From: Candidatus Poribacteria bacterium
GTDB taxonomy: Bacteria > Poribacteria > WGA-4E > WGA-3G
Reading direction: 5' to 3'
Assembly: GCA_003635195.1 (NCBI GenBank)
Contig: PYIY01000012.1
Span: forward strand, 60,335-124,334
DNA length: 64,000 bases
Shown here in pieces: positions 35,735 through 42,719 of this stretch (position 1 is the stretch's first letter; each line of letters opens with the position of its first letter). The notes beneath the pieces are model-generated. The model searched no databases. It had not been told where the DNA came from and was given only the letters and a program-made list of their open reading frames with translations. A program made the translations under genes and the position numbers.

Positions 35735-35770
35735 GTTGTCAGTTATCAGTTGTCAGTAGTCAGTTAAGAG
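35735..35770 (+). repeat. 36-bp dispersed repeat (GTTGTCAGT type)
   Basis: GTTGTCAGTTATCAGTTGTC and the rest of the unit, ending CAGTTAAGAG, match 44523-44558 at about 34 of 36 positions. The same CAGTTAAGAG end occurs in related repeats near 49331-49478 and 56937-56984. Confidence 0.6.
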
Positions 35771-35841
35771 GGTTTATGGAACTTCAAGTGCCTTTTGTTA
35801 CTGACCGCTGAAAGATTTGCGTGGCAAATCGTACCGATAAC

Positions 35842-35897
35842 TTTAACCATCAACTCGTCTACGGATACTTTTGCTAAGGCACGAGTTGATGGTTAAA
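35842..35897 (+). promoter_or_regulatory. 17-bp perfect inverted repeat before the LamG gene
   Basis: TTTAACCATCAACTCGT (35842-35858) and ACGAGTTGATGGTTAAA (35881-35897) are perfectly complementary with a 22-nt loop. The right arm ends 12 bp before the AAGGAG of the LamG gene. A second hairpin with near-identical but covarying arms is at 55993-56051. Confidence 0.6.
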
Positions 35898-35921
35898 ACT
35901 ATAAAAAAGGAGTTCACTGTT

Positions 35922-36692
35922 ATGAAACCGATTGTTATAGTTTTTTCCGTCATTGTTCTGTGCTTCGGTGTTAGTGCATGGGCAATAAATGATGACGAGG
36001 CACTCATGTTGTACTTCACCTTCGATGAAAATGAGGGTGGCAAAGTTACAGATGTGAGTGGAAATAACATTGAAGGCACCTTTGAAGGTGCAGTCTGGTC
36101 GAAAGATGGCAAGTTTGGTGGTGCTGTCCGCCTTGAAGATACTGAAAAGTTTGTAGAGGTTGACGCTGTCCCTGAACTTGATATCACCGATGAACTTACG
36201 ATTCAAGCCTGGTTTTTCCCTGAAGAGTCTCAACCCGATTCTAACCTGATGGGACGCAGGAGCAGCGCAAACGTCGGAGGTTATTGTCTCCAATGGAGCG
36301 CGCAGTTTACGGGTGCCCCACAAATTGAGACGTGGATTAACATCGGCGGGTGGAAAGGTTCTCGAAATAAACAGACCATTAAGCCCGATTTGGAGGAGTG
36401 GCACCATGTCTCCTCTACCTACGATGGCAAAATGATCCGCCAATATATTGATGGCGAATTGGATGTTGAATTTGAACCACCTGCTGGTAAGATTAACAGC
36501 ATTGATGTTGTCTTCCGTATTGGTAAGGCGCAAACGGGACTAAAAGGTATGGTCGGCTTAGTTGATGAGGTGGCGATCTACAACCGTGCCCTCACCGTTG
36601 AGGAGATTAACCAAGATATGGAGAATGGCGTTTTCTTTGCTGTGTCTCCTAAGGACAAACTTGCCACAACATGGGGTAAGTTAAAAATGTAA
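35922..36692 (+). CDS. secreted LamG/concanavalin-like lectin domain protein
   Basis: This 256-residue protein starts at ATG 35922 after AAGGAG. It has a signal peptide (IVIVFSVIVLCFGVSAWA) and one LamG-type jelly-roll domain: LMLYFTFDENEGGKVTDVSG, GAVRLEDTEKFVEVD, ITDELTIQAWFFPEES, EEWHHVSSTYDGKMIRQYID, GLVDEVAIYNRALTVEEINQ. It ends with the tail KLATTWGKLKM shared with three other secreted proteins here. LamG domains bind glycans or proteins outside the cell. The neighbouring LamG gene at 38078 is paralogous, and an IS with a RuvC nuclease lies between them. Confidence 0.83.
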   Translation: MKPIVIVFSVIVLCFGVSAWAINDDEALMLYFTFDENEGGKVTDVSGNNIEGTFEGAVWSKDGKFGGAVRLEDTEKFVEVDAVPELDITDELTIQAWFFPEESQPDSNLMGRRSSANVGGYCLQWSAQFTGAPQIETWINIGGWKGSRNKQTIKPDLEEWHHVSSTYDGKMIRQYIDGELDVEFEPPAGKINSIDVVFRIGKAQTGLKGMVGLVDEVAIYNRALTVEEINQDMENGVFFAVSPKDKLATTWGKLKM

Positions 36693-36758
36693 AGTAGATA
36701 TATATTCTCTGTCATGGCGGCAGTGCCAGAATGCCTGCCTGTTTCTAGGTTTTTTACC

Positions 36759-36785
36759 GAAGGGCGGGTTTTGTACCCGTCCTTC
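36759..36785 (+). terminator. terminator-like hairpin after LamG gene
   Basis: GAAGGGCGGGT and ACCCGTCCTTC form an 11-bp stem (one G-T pair) around TTTGT. There is no T-tail, so Rho-independent action is uncertain. Confidence 0.4.
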
Positions 36786-36813
36786 TGTGCATTCTATGAG
36801 GAGGAATCACAGG

Positions 36814-37020
36814 TCAACTACCCAAGTCTAAAGACTTGGGCTTGTGCGAAGCGTATACCCAACGTCCACTCCACAAGTTAAACGGTTTTCTACAGTAAAA
36901 TATCGCGGTATCTGGGCGTGGTAGCACACACAACGTTTCGGATACTCCCCTCGTCTGATTCACTTTGGATATCGCGATCTGGAAGGGGCAACACACAACC
37001 CGTAAGGGAGACTACAAACG
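36814..37020 (+). ncRNA. candidate omega RNA of the IscB/IsrB-like element
   Basis: The 207 bp directly upstream of the RuvC nuclease gene hold no coding sequence but have structure. TCAACTACCC starts it, then a perfect 8-bp hairpin CCCAAGTC-TAAA-GACTTGGG (36821-36840), then CTTGTGCGAAGCG. It ends GTAAGGGAGACTACAAACG at the ATG. In known IscB/IsrB loci the guide RNA scaffold is encoded just there, with the guide at its 5' end outside the element. By analogy the guide would be the roughly 16-20 nt before 36814. This is inferred from position and hairpin, not from a covariance match. Confidence 0.5.
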
Positions 37021-38049
37021 ATGTTTGTTCCAGTTAAGAGCAAGTCGGGCAAGAAACTCATGCCGACACACCCCAACAAAGCAGGGATGCTTATCAAAAA
37101 AGGCTTAGCGACACCTTATTGGTCTAACGGTATCTTCTGTATTCGGCTTAACTATGCGACTGAAGACGAATACACGCAAGATATAGTTGTCGGTGTAGAC
37201 CCCGGCAGTCAGAAGGAAGGTCTCACCGTCAAATCCGAATCTCGGACGTATTTGAATATCCAAGCGGACGCTCATAGCGGTGTCGACAAGAAAGTTGCCA
37301 AGCGTCGTGAACTGCGTCGGAGTAGACGTTCGCGTAAGTGTCCGAATCGCAGGAACAGAAAGAACCGGAATGCCGGGAAGGAAAAGATCCCTGCGGGTAC
37401 ACGTGCGAGGTGGGATTGGAAACTTCGGATACTCGATTGGCTATCAAAGTTGTATCCGGTCACGCATGTGTGTGTAGAAGACATTAGAGCACGGACCATA
37501 GAACGTGCGAGGAAATGGAATCAATCGTTTAGTCCATTGGAAGTCGGTAAGCAGTGGTTCTATACCGAAGTCGAAAAGCGGTGGCAGTTGCTGACACTAC
37601 AAGGGTGGGAAACCAAAGAGATACGCGATCGGTTAGGACTCAAGAAGGAGTCTAACAAACTCTCAGAAACCTTCAGCGCACATTGCGTAGATTCTTGGTG
37701 TCTGGCACATCACACCCTAGGGGGTGTTTCTACGCCTGAGAATACCGATATATTCTGTATAGCCCCGATACCCATCAAACGCAGGTGTCTACATAGAGAA
37801 CAAGAGGCAAAAGGCAGGCAGCGAGATAGATATGGAGGCGCTGTGTTAGGAAACGGTCTGGTCAAAAACACTTTGATAAAGCACGCCAAATATGGTCTGA
37901 CACGCCTTGCGGGTGTGAATGCCAAAGGTTTATTTTCTATCTATACGCTTGAAGGGAAACGCCTGACAACAGGTGCGAAACGAAACGATTTTAAGGTGCT
38001 AACACGCCTTAACTTTAACTATAGGAGCGGGCATTCCTCCCAAACCTGA
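37021..38049 (+). CDS. RRXRR/IscB-IsrB-like RuvC nuclease without HNH domain
   Basis: This 342-residue protein is of the IS-encoded IscB/IsrB group (RRXRR family). In order: a PLMP-like N-terminus (GKKLMPTHPNKAGMLIKKG), RuvC-I VVGVDPGSQKEGL (Asp60), an Arg-rich bridge helix (RRELRRSRRSRK, 95-106), RuvC-II HVCVEDIRA (Glu153), RuvC-III FSAHCVDSW (His221, Asp224), and a C-terminal beta-rich region (about 280-342). Only about 70 residues separate RuvC-II and III, so there is no HNH insert. That matches IsrB, ancestral to Cas9's RuvC part and an RNA-guided nickase in studied cases. All three acidic residues are kept, so activity is plausible. No transposase is encoded in the element. Confidence 0.8.
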   Translation: MFVPVKSKSGKKLMPTHPNKAGMLIKKGLATPYWSNGIFCIRLNYATEDEYTQDIVVGVDPGSQKEGLTVKSESRTYLNIQADAHSGVDKKVAKRRELRRSRRSRKCPNRRNRKNRNAGKEKIPAGTRARWDWKLRILDWLSKLYPVTHVCVEDIRARTIERARKWNQSFSPLEVGKQWFYTEVEKRWQLLTLQGWETKEIRDRLGLKKESNKLSETFSAHCVDSWCLAHHTLGGVSTPENTDIFCIAPIPIKRRCLHREQEAKGRQRDRYGGAVLGNGLVKNTLIKHAKYGLTRLAGVNAKGLFSIYTLEGKRLTTGAKRNDFKVLTRLNFNYRSGHSSQT

Positions 38050-38069
38050 AGGATTGGGTTTCCTGCCCG
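38028..38069 (+). mobile_element. right-end palindrome of the IscB/IsrB-like element
   Basis: CCCAAACC-TGAA-GGATTGGG (38039-38058) is an imperfect hairpin inside an outer 6-bp stem CGGGCA/TGCCCG (38028-38033 and 38064-38069). It is 19/20 identical to the end hairpin at 44474-44493 of the IS200/IS605 element, so both elements may share transposase recognition. It lies 8 bp before the next gene's start. Confidence 0.55.
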
Positions 38070-38077
38070 AAGATTAG

Positions 38078-38866
38078 ATGAGAATTCGTATGCTTGTGAT
38101 ATTATGCGTTTTTTTAGGTTTATCACTTTGCTTCGCCGGTTATGCTGCAGGTGGAAAAGGAAACGTGAAACAACTCGGTAAGCAACTGTATGTTTGGCAT
38201 TTCGACGAGGGCAAAGGGGATAAGACTGAAGATGCAACTGCTGGCTTAGTCGGTGAATTTAACGGCAATGTGAAGTGGGCTGAAGGCATTTCAGGAAATG
38301 CCGTGGAAATGGCTGGCGAGGTTGGTAAAGCCGATTTTATAGAGGTGGCACATTCCGATGAAGTGGATATGGATGAAGCGATCACGATGATGGCGTGGAT
38401 TTATCCTGACAAATTGCCAGCGGGTGGACAGGAGAACAAATTCACGATTTTCTTCAAGAATACCTACTATCTGCAAGTGGAGCCGGGAGATGGGAAGCTT
38501 GCTTACTACTTCTACGACACTAATAATCCGGGTTATCATATTTCTGACGGTAAGGTGAAGGCGCAAGAGTGGAGCCATGTTGCCCTTGTGTGGGACGGGA
38601 AGGAAGCCCGTTTCTACATCAACGGAGAAACGGATGGCAAAGTCATCGCCCAGAAGGGACCTGGACGGAGTATGCCGAACAGATCGCTAAAATTCGGTGG
38701 TGAAAATGGTGGGTGTTGTCCGCGTTTCTTTCAGGGACGTATTGATGAGTTGATGTTAGCCAACTACCCACTGACTGAAGCAGAACTCCAAAAGATTGTT
38801 AAGGATACGCTTGATGTTTCAGCCCGCGGCAAACTGGCGACGATGTGGGGCAATTTGAAGAGATAG
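38078..38866 (+). CDS. secreted LamG-type lectin domain protein
   Basis: This 262-residue protein has a signal peptide (MLVILCVFLGLSLCFAGYA) and a single LamG-like jelly roll: LYVWHFDEGKGDKTEDATAG, GNAVEMAGEVGKADFIEV, EAITMMAWIYPDK, EWSHVALVWDGKEARFYING, GRIDELMLANYPLTEAELQ. It ends SARGKLATMWGNLKR, the same tail type as the LamG gene at 35922. The start (38078) is 8 bp after the right-end palindrome of the nuclease element, and no strong Shine-Dalgarno is visible, so the insertion probably replaced its original upstream region. ATG 38090 is an alternative. Confidence 0.8.
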   Translation: MRIRMLVILCVFLGLSLCFAGYAAGGKGNVKQLGKQLYVWHFDEGKGDKTEDATAGLVGEFNGNVKWAEGISGNAVEMAGEVGKADFIEVAHSDEVDMDEAITMMAWIYPDKLPAGGQENKFTIFFKNTYYLQVEPGDGKLAYYFYDTNNPGYHISDGKVKAQEWSHVALVWDGKEARFYINGETDGKVIAQKGPGRSMPNRSLKFGGENGGCCPRFFQGRIDELMLANYPLTEAELQKIVKDTLDVSARGKLATMWGNLKR

Positions 38867-38902
38867 TGGTAGTGCCCGTCTATCCACTTCCTTTTTTAAT
38901 CG

Positions 38903-38934
38903 AAATGGGCGAGCTCTCATTCTCGCCCATTTTT
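38903..38934 (+). terminator. intrinsic terminator after LamG gene
   Basis: AAATGGGCGAG and CTCGCCCATTT form a perfect 11-bp stem with an 8-nt loop and run into TTTTT. This is the cleanest Rho-independent terminator in the window, and the next promoter starts 3 bp later. Confidence 0.8.
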
Positions 38935-38936
38935 CG

Positions 38937-38965
38937 TTGCATATAAGCAGGTATAGACGTATAAT
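38937..38965 (+). promoter_or_regulatory. sigma70-like promoter for the ATPase-nuclease pair
   Basis: TTGCAT (38937-38942), 17-bp spacer, TATAAT (38960-38965). Transcription would start near 38972, which rules out start codons before that. Confidence 0.65.
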
Positions 38966-38996
38966 TGGTTTAAAACTGTCGCCGGTAGGGGTGAAG

Positions 38997-40406
38997 ATGA
39001 TGCAGAAAACCAAAGATGGACAGCAATCACCGAATATTCATATCGCAGTGGAGAATTTTGGACCTATAGAGAAGGCAAGCATAGATCTCCGTCCACTGAC
39101 TGTGTTTGTCGGTGAAAGCAACACCGGTAAGACGTATCTTTCTGCGCTTGTTTACGCATTGTATCGAACCTTTGAAGGGTTTTCTCGGGTTCCTTGGCTA
39201 CATGACGTTATTTTGCTTTTAAGGGAAATAGATACCGAAACTTTAGAGGCATTAGAAAAACTAAACACTTATGGGCAGTCATTCAGGTTTTCAGACTTAC
39301 CACAATGGTTACAGGCAGATATATTACGTGATTTTAGCAACCCTGAACCATTCGGAGACGAACTCAAAAGATGTTTCAATCTCGACTCTATTGCAGAGTT
39401 AATTCAATTTACTGATAGCAAAGATAACGAACTAAACATTTCGCTAAAAGTTAGTGAGGAAAATCAGTCTCTTTGGAACTTTGAAATGAAAGGTTCTGGG
39501 GCAGACATCAGTGTAGCTGGAAGTGTCAACGAGGATATAATTCTCCGCGCTGAGGATGCGATATCAGAAAAAGAACTTAACCTTGAAGATCTTGCGACAC
39601 TTTTTAACGGAAATAGGGTGCCGGATTTCTATTACCTTCCTGCGCCTCGGGGCGGTATCATGGAAACTCATGGTGTAATTCTTAGTTCTCTCGTGGAGAG
39701 TGCCACCCGCGTCGGATTGGAGCGTTCCTCTGGAAATGCTACGATTTCTGGGATGATAGCGGATTTTCTGAAGCAAATCATAAATTATGATGAACGTCAC
39801 CTATCTTCAGATGAAATGAATGGAATTGCCAAAGTTCTTGAAGATGAAGTGCTACGTGGCGAGATAGAGGTTAGGCGACCCGCTGCTGGGTATCCAGAAT
39901 TTCGCTATCGCCCACAAAAATCGGAACAAGCATTGCGTATGAGCCAATCGTCATCAATGGTATCGGAACTCGCGCCCCTCGTGTTGTTTCTCCGCGGTAT
40001 CGTTCAACTGGGTGATACGCTCATCATTGAAGAGCCCGAAGCCCATCTGCATCCGGCTGCCCAAACCAAGATTGCTTTGATCCTTGCTCGTTTGGTACGA
40101 GTTGGGGTCCGCGTAATTATAACGACGCATAGTGATTGGCTTCTTGAGCAAATAGGCAATTTAGTTCGCGAAGGCGAAGTGATGAAACTGGGAAAAAATA
40201 AGGCAGAGCCGACGACTTGGTTGACAAAAGAAGAGGTTGGCGCGTGGTGGTTCCACACAGACGAACCGGTAAAGGAAATTCCGTTTGACACTATTGAAGG
40301 CATAGAACCGAAAGACTACTACGACGTTGCTGAGGAACTCCATAATGACGCTGTTGAATTCCAACAACATCTCCTGAATGAGGAAGAATTTAGTGATGAT
40401 GAGTGA
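38997..40406 (+). CDS. ABC/SMC-like AAA ATPase (AAA_15/OLD-type), possible defence effector subunit
   Basis: This 469-residue protein has a Walker A GESNTGKT (39-46), preceded by IAVENFGPIEKASIDLRPLT as in OLD/RecF-like ATPases. A long helical insert follows (about 60-330, with YYLPAPRGG near 205), then an ABC signature-like SQSSSMVSELAPL, Walker B DTLIIEEPEAHLHP, and a switch His in IITTHSDWL. There is no C-terminal Toprim domain, unlike OLD nucleases. The following gene overlaps it by 11 nt and encodes a PD-(D/E)XK-like protein, so the two probably form one complex. The start (ATG 38997 or 39000) follows from the promoter at 38937-38965 and the upstream GGGG. Confidence 0.8.
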   Translation: MMQKTKDGQQSPNIHIAVENFGPIEKASIDLRPLTVFVGESNTGKTYLSALVYALYRTFEGFSRVPWLHDVILLLREIDTETLEALEKLNTYGQSFRFSDLPQWLQADILRDFSNPEPFGDELKRCFNLDSIAELIQFTDSKDNELNISLKVSEENQSLWNFEMKGSGADISVAGSVNEDIILRAEDAISEKELNLEDLATLFNGNRVPDFYYLPAPRGGIMETHGVILSSLVESATRVGLERSSGNATISGMIADFLKQIINYDERHLSSDEMNGIAKVLEDEVLRGEIEVRRPAAGYPEFRYRPQKSEQALRMSQSSSMVSELAPLVLFLRGIVQLGDTLIIEEPEAHLHPAAQTKIALILARLVRVGVRVIITTHSDWLLEQIGNLVREGEVMKLGKNKAEPTTWLTKEEVGAWWFHTDEPVKEIPFDTIEGIEPKDYYDVAEELHNDAVEFQQHLLNEEEFSDDE

Positions 40407-40890
40407 AGTTCTCAGCGAGATCCGAGAACGAGTTGGCGAAGAAAACCTTATTAACTCGTGTGGTGATCGTAGGTGTCGTGTAGACATGACTGATATTCCA
40501 CGCGAGCGAGTTGTGATAAACGTAGATATGGCGTTCCCTGAAAATCGGATCACAGGCAAGCGATGCGATCAGATTCTAATTTACGGAAATAGCACCAAGG
40601 GCAGGTTAGTTGTGGGTTTAATTGAACTGAAGAGCGGGACCTTTAAAGCAACAGATGTGTTTGAGCAACTACAAGGGACTGTAGATGTGTTCTCTGACTT
40701 AATACCGCAGACTCTGGAAACTACCTTGATTCCTGTCCTTTTCCATGGTAGAGGGATTTCTAAACTGCAACATAGAGACATCAATAGAACTCCAGTGCGT
40801 TTTCGGAATCAAAGATTTCCTATTCGGTTAAGGAGATGTGGTGTGCCGAGGAATTTAGCGAGTGTATTGTCTCAATCCGATAACCTCTGA
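40396..40890 (+). CDS. PD-(D/E)XK-like nuclease partner of the ATPase
   Basis: This 164-residue protein starts in the last codons of the ATPase gene (ATG 40396 or 40399; GAGGAAG upstream). The core reads RCDQILIYG (Asp58) and LVVGLIELKSGTFKATDVFEQLQ (Glu77, Lys79 and a Gln helix), a PD-(D/E)XK arrangement. An N-terminal region with two close Cys (NSCGDRRCRVD) and VVINVDMAF precedes it, and the C-terminus is basic. Operonic overlap with an ABC-type ATPase suggests an ATPase-controlled nuclease, as in several phage-defence systems. It is not PARIS (DUF4435), Gabija (Toprim and UvrD) or Septu (HNH) by domain content. Confidence 0.72.
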   Translation: MMSEVLSEIRERVGEENLINSCGDRRCRVDMTDIPRERVVINVDMAFPENRITGKRCDQILIYGNSTKGRLVVGLIELKSGTFKATDVFEQLQGTVDVFSDLIPQTLETTLIPVLFHGRGISKLQHRDINRTPVRFRNQRFPIRLRRCGVPRNLASVLSQSDNL

Positions 40891-40911
40891 GGACGACCGG
40901 CAGAGTTTCTA

Positions 40912-41550
40912 TTATGGGAGTTCAGACACAATTCTTTTGAGTGCCCTCTCTTTCTGCGCAAGGGTTTTAAGGTCGGGGTTGAGACGGACCGCCTGAGTGA
41001 GCGAGTCTATCGCTTTCTGAGATTTGTCCTCTAATGCATAAGCACACGCAAGGTTGTAGTGGAGTAAGGCAGTCTTTGGAAATGTTTGCAAGGCGCGTAG
41101 GCATGCCTCGCGCGCTTCTGCAGCTAAGTTTTGCACAAGATAGGCGGTTGTCAGACTGATATAACCTTTCGCGGAATCCGGTGCTATCTCAATCACTTTT
41201 TTAAAGTTCTCAATGGCGGAGGCGTATTCCCCAACATCCAGATACACTTGCCCAAGGTTGTTGTAAGCTGAAGGTGCTTTCGTGACGAAAATTGTGCGGG
41301 TCTTATTTTTAATCGCCTTCTGATATGCTTCAATCGCTTGTTTAGCTTCACCTTTGTGCATCAGGAAAGTTGCCTTCCGATAGTGGTCGTTGAACTGGGC
41401 TTGGTGATGCCAGACCCAGATAAACAGCAGGGTTACTGCAAGGCAAAACGTCATACAGACGATTCTAAAGGCTTTGTTAGTAGGTGTCTGTTCAGCGTTT
41501 TGTTCTTCTGTAGACTCGTGCTCTGAAACTTGATTCTCGTTGGAAGTCAT
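40912..41550 (-). CDS. TPR-repeat membrane-anchored protein
   Basis: This 212-residue protein has a polar, Glu-rich N-terminus, one transmembrane helix (IVCMTFCLAVTLLFIWVW, about residues 30-48) and about four to five tetratricopeptide repeats (KATFLMHKGEAKQAIEAYQKAI, AYNNLGQVYLDVGEYASAIENF, AYLVQNLAAEAREACLRAL, YNLACAYALEDKSQKAIDSL). TPRs mediate protein contacts; the repeats would lie on the outer side if the N-terminus is inside. The start is uncertain: ATG 41550 or GTG 41568 (MSLKKVMTSN), neither with a strong Shine-Dalgarno. It is divergent from the MocA gene. Confidence 0.78.
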   Translation of the reverse strand: MTSNENQVSEHESTEEQNAEQTPTNKAFRIVCMTFCLAVTLLFIWVWHHQAQFNDHYRKATFLMHKGEAKQAIEAYQKAIKNKTRTIFVTKAPSAYNNLGQVYLDVGEYASAIENFKKVIEIAPDSAKGYISLTTAYLVQNLAAEAREACLRALQTFPKTALLHYNLACAYALEDKSQKAIDSLTQAVRLNPDLKTLAQKERALKRIVSELP

Positions 41551-41608
41551 AACTTTTTTTAAACTCACGGTGGTAAATCTTCACTTTCACTAAAGGAACA
41601 TACAAAAT

Positions 41609-42658
41609 ATGAAGACTTATGGATTTGGTATTATTGGGTGCGGAATGATCTCCGATTTCCACTCCGCCGCAATTTCTGAATTAGAACACGGTCAACTGGT
41701 CGCAGTCAGTTCACGAAACGCTGAGAACGCCAAACGACTCACTGATCGATACGACGTTGACAGCTACACCGATTATATGGATATGCTCAAACGGGACGAC
41801 CTTGATATTGTGTGCGTCTGTACGCCGAGCGGTGCGCACCTGGAACCCGCTGTCGCCGCTGCAGAAGCCGGTAAACACGTTATTGTTGAAAAACCTTTAG
41901 AGATTACTCTACAACGGTGCGATCAGATTATTGAAGCGTGCGATGCAGCCGGTGTCCGACTATGCGCTATCTTCAATTCCCGTTTTACTGAAAGTACGCA
42001 ACTTGTTAAATCCACAATTGAGAGCGGTCGGTTCGGTAAGTTGACCTTAGGCGATGCCTACATCAAATGGTACCGTTCCCAAGAGTATTACGACAGTGGC
42101 GGTTGGCGCGGCACGTGGGACCTTGATGGCGGTGGTGCGCTCATGAACCAGTCTATCCACGCCATTGATCTACTCCAGTATTTTATGGGTCCCGTCAAAG
42201 CCGTCCAAGCGTTTACCGATACCTTAGCGCACGAGCGGATAGAGGTTGAAGATGCTGCTGTCGCCGCGCTCCGATTTGAAAACGGTGCGCTCGGTGTCAT
42301 TGAAGGCACAACCGCTGCTTACCCCGGTATGCTTAAGAAAACTGAAATCTCTGGCACACACGGTACTGTCGTCTTGGCTGAAGAGGACATCGTGACGTGG
42401 GAATTCGACCCGGAACTTCCTGAAGATGCCGAGATCCGAGAGAAATTCGCCCAAAAAACAGATACTGGCGGTGGCGCGTCTGACCCGCGTGCGATTAACC
42501 ATGCCAATCACCGGCGGCAGATGGAAAACCTGATTAACGGACTTGAAAGCGATGCCTCACATCTCGTTGATGGTCGTGAGGGACGCAAAGCCGTTGAGAT
42601 TATCTTGGCTATCTATCAATCCAGTCGTGAAGGACGTCCCGTTGAATTGCCGCTCTGA
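41609..42658 (+). CDS. Gfo/Idh/MocA-family oxidoreductase
   Basis: This 349-residue protein has Rossmann start FGIIGCGMISDFHSAAISE, NAD-binding CVCTPSGAHLEPAV, the EKP motif HVIVEKPLEI, then the substrate domain NSRFTESTQLVKSTIESGRF, GGWRGTWDLDGGGALMNQSI with HAIDLLQYFMGP (the His/Asp pair typical of sugar dehydrogenases), and a closing EGRKAVEIILAIYQSSREG. The D-G-G-G-A-L-M-N-Q pattern is usual for dehydrogenases acting on sugars or inositol. The element with tnpB ends 7 bp after the stop codon, so the gene itself is untouched. Confidence 0.9.
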   Translation: MKTYGFGIIGCGMISDFHSAAISELEHGQLVAVSSRNAENAKRLTDRYDVDSYTDYMDMLKRDDLDIVCVCTPSGAHLEPAVAAAEAGKHVIVEKPLEITLQRCDQIIEACDAAGVRLCAIFNSRFTESTQLVKSTIESGRFGKLTLGDAYIKWYRSQEYYDSGGWRGTWDLDGGGALMNQSIHAIDLLQYFMGPVKAVQAFTDTLAHERIEVEDAAVAALRFENGALGVIEGTTAAYPGMLKKTEISGTHGTVVLAEEDIVTWEFDPELPEDAEIREKFAQKTDTGGGASDPRAINHANHRRQMENLINGLESDASHLVDGREGRKAVEIILAIYQSSREGRPVELPL

Positions 42659-42664
42659 CATACT

Positions 42665-42685
42665 CCCAAGCCTAAAGGCGTTGGG
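42665..42685 (-). mobile_element. tnpB-side end hairpin of the IS200/IS605-type element
   Basis: CCCAAGCC-TAAA-GGC-G-TTGGG (plus-strand reading) is an imperfect subterminal palindrome right after tnpB and 7 bp after the MocA stop. In TnpB systems the guide (omega/reRNA) spans the tnpB 3' end and this end. Confidence 0.55.
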
Positions 42686-42719
42686 GTTCTTTTGTTCCTT
42701 GTAGAAACATTCCTCGTTT

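Noticed and set aside
37021..38049. Calling the RuvC protein full IscB
   Set aside because: The gap between RuvC-II and RuvC-III is only about 70 residues, with no HNH motif, so IsrB-like is the better name.
38997..40406. OLD-family nuclease
   Set aside because: It has the ATPase part but no C-terminal Toprim domain; the nuclease function appears to be in the separate downstream gene.
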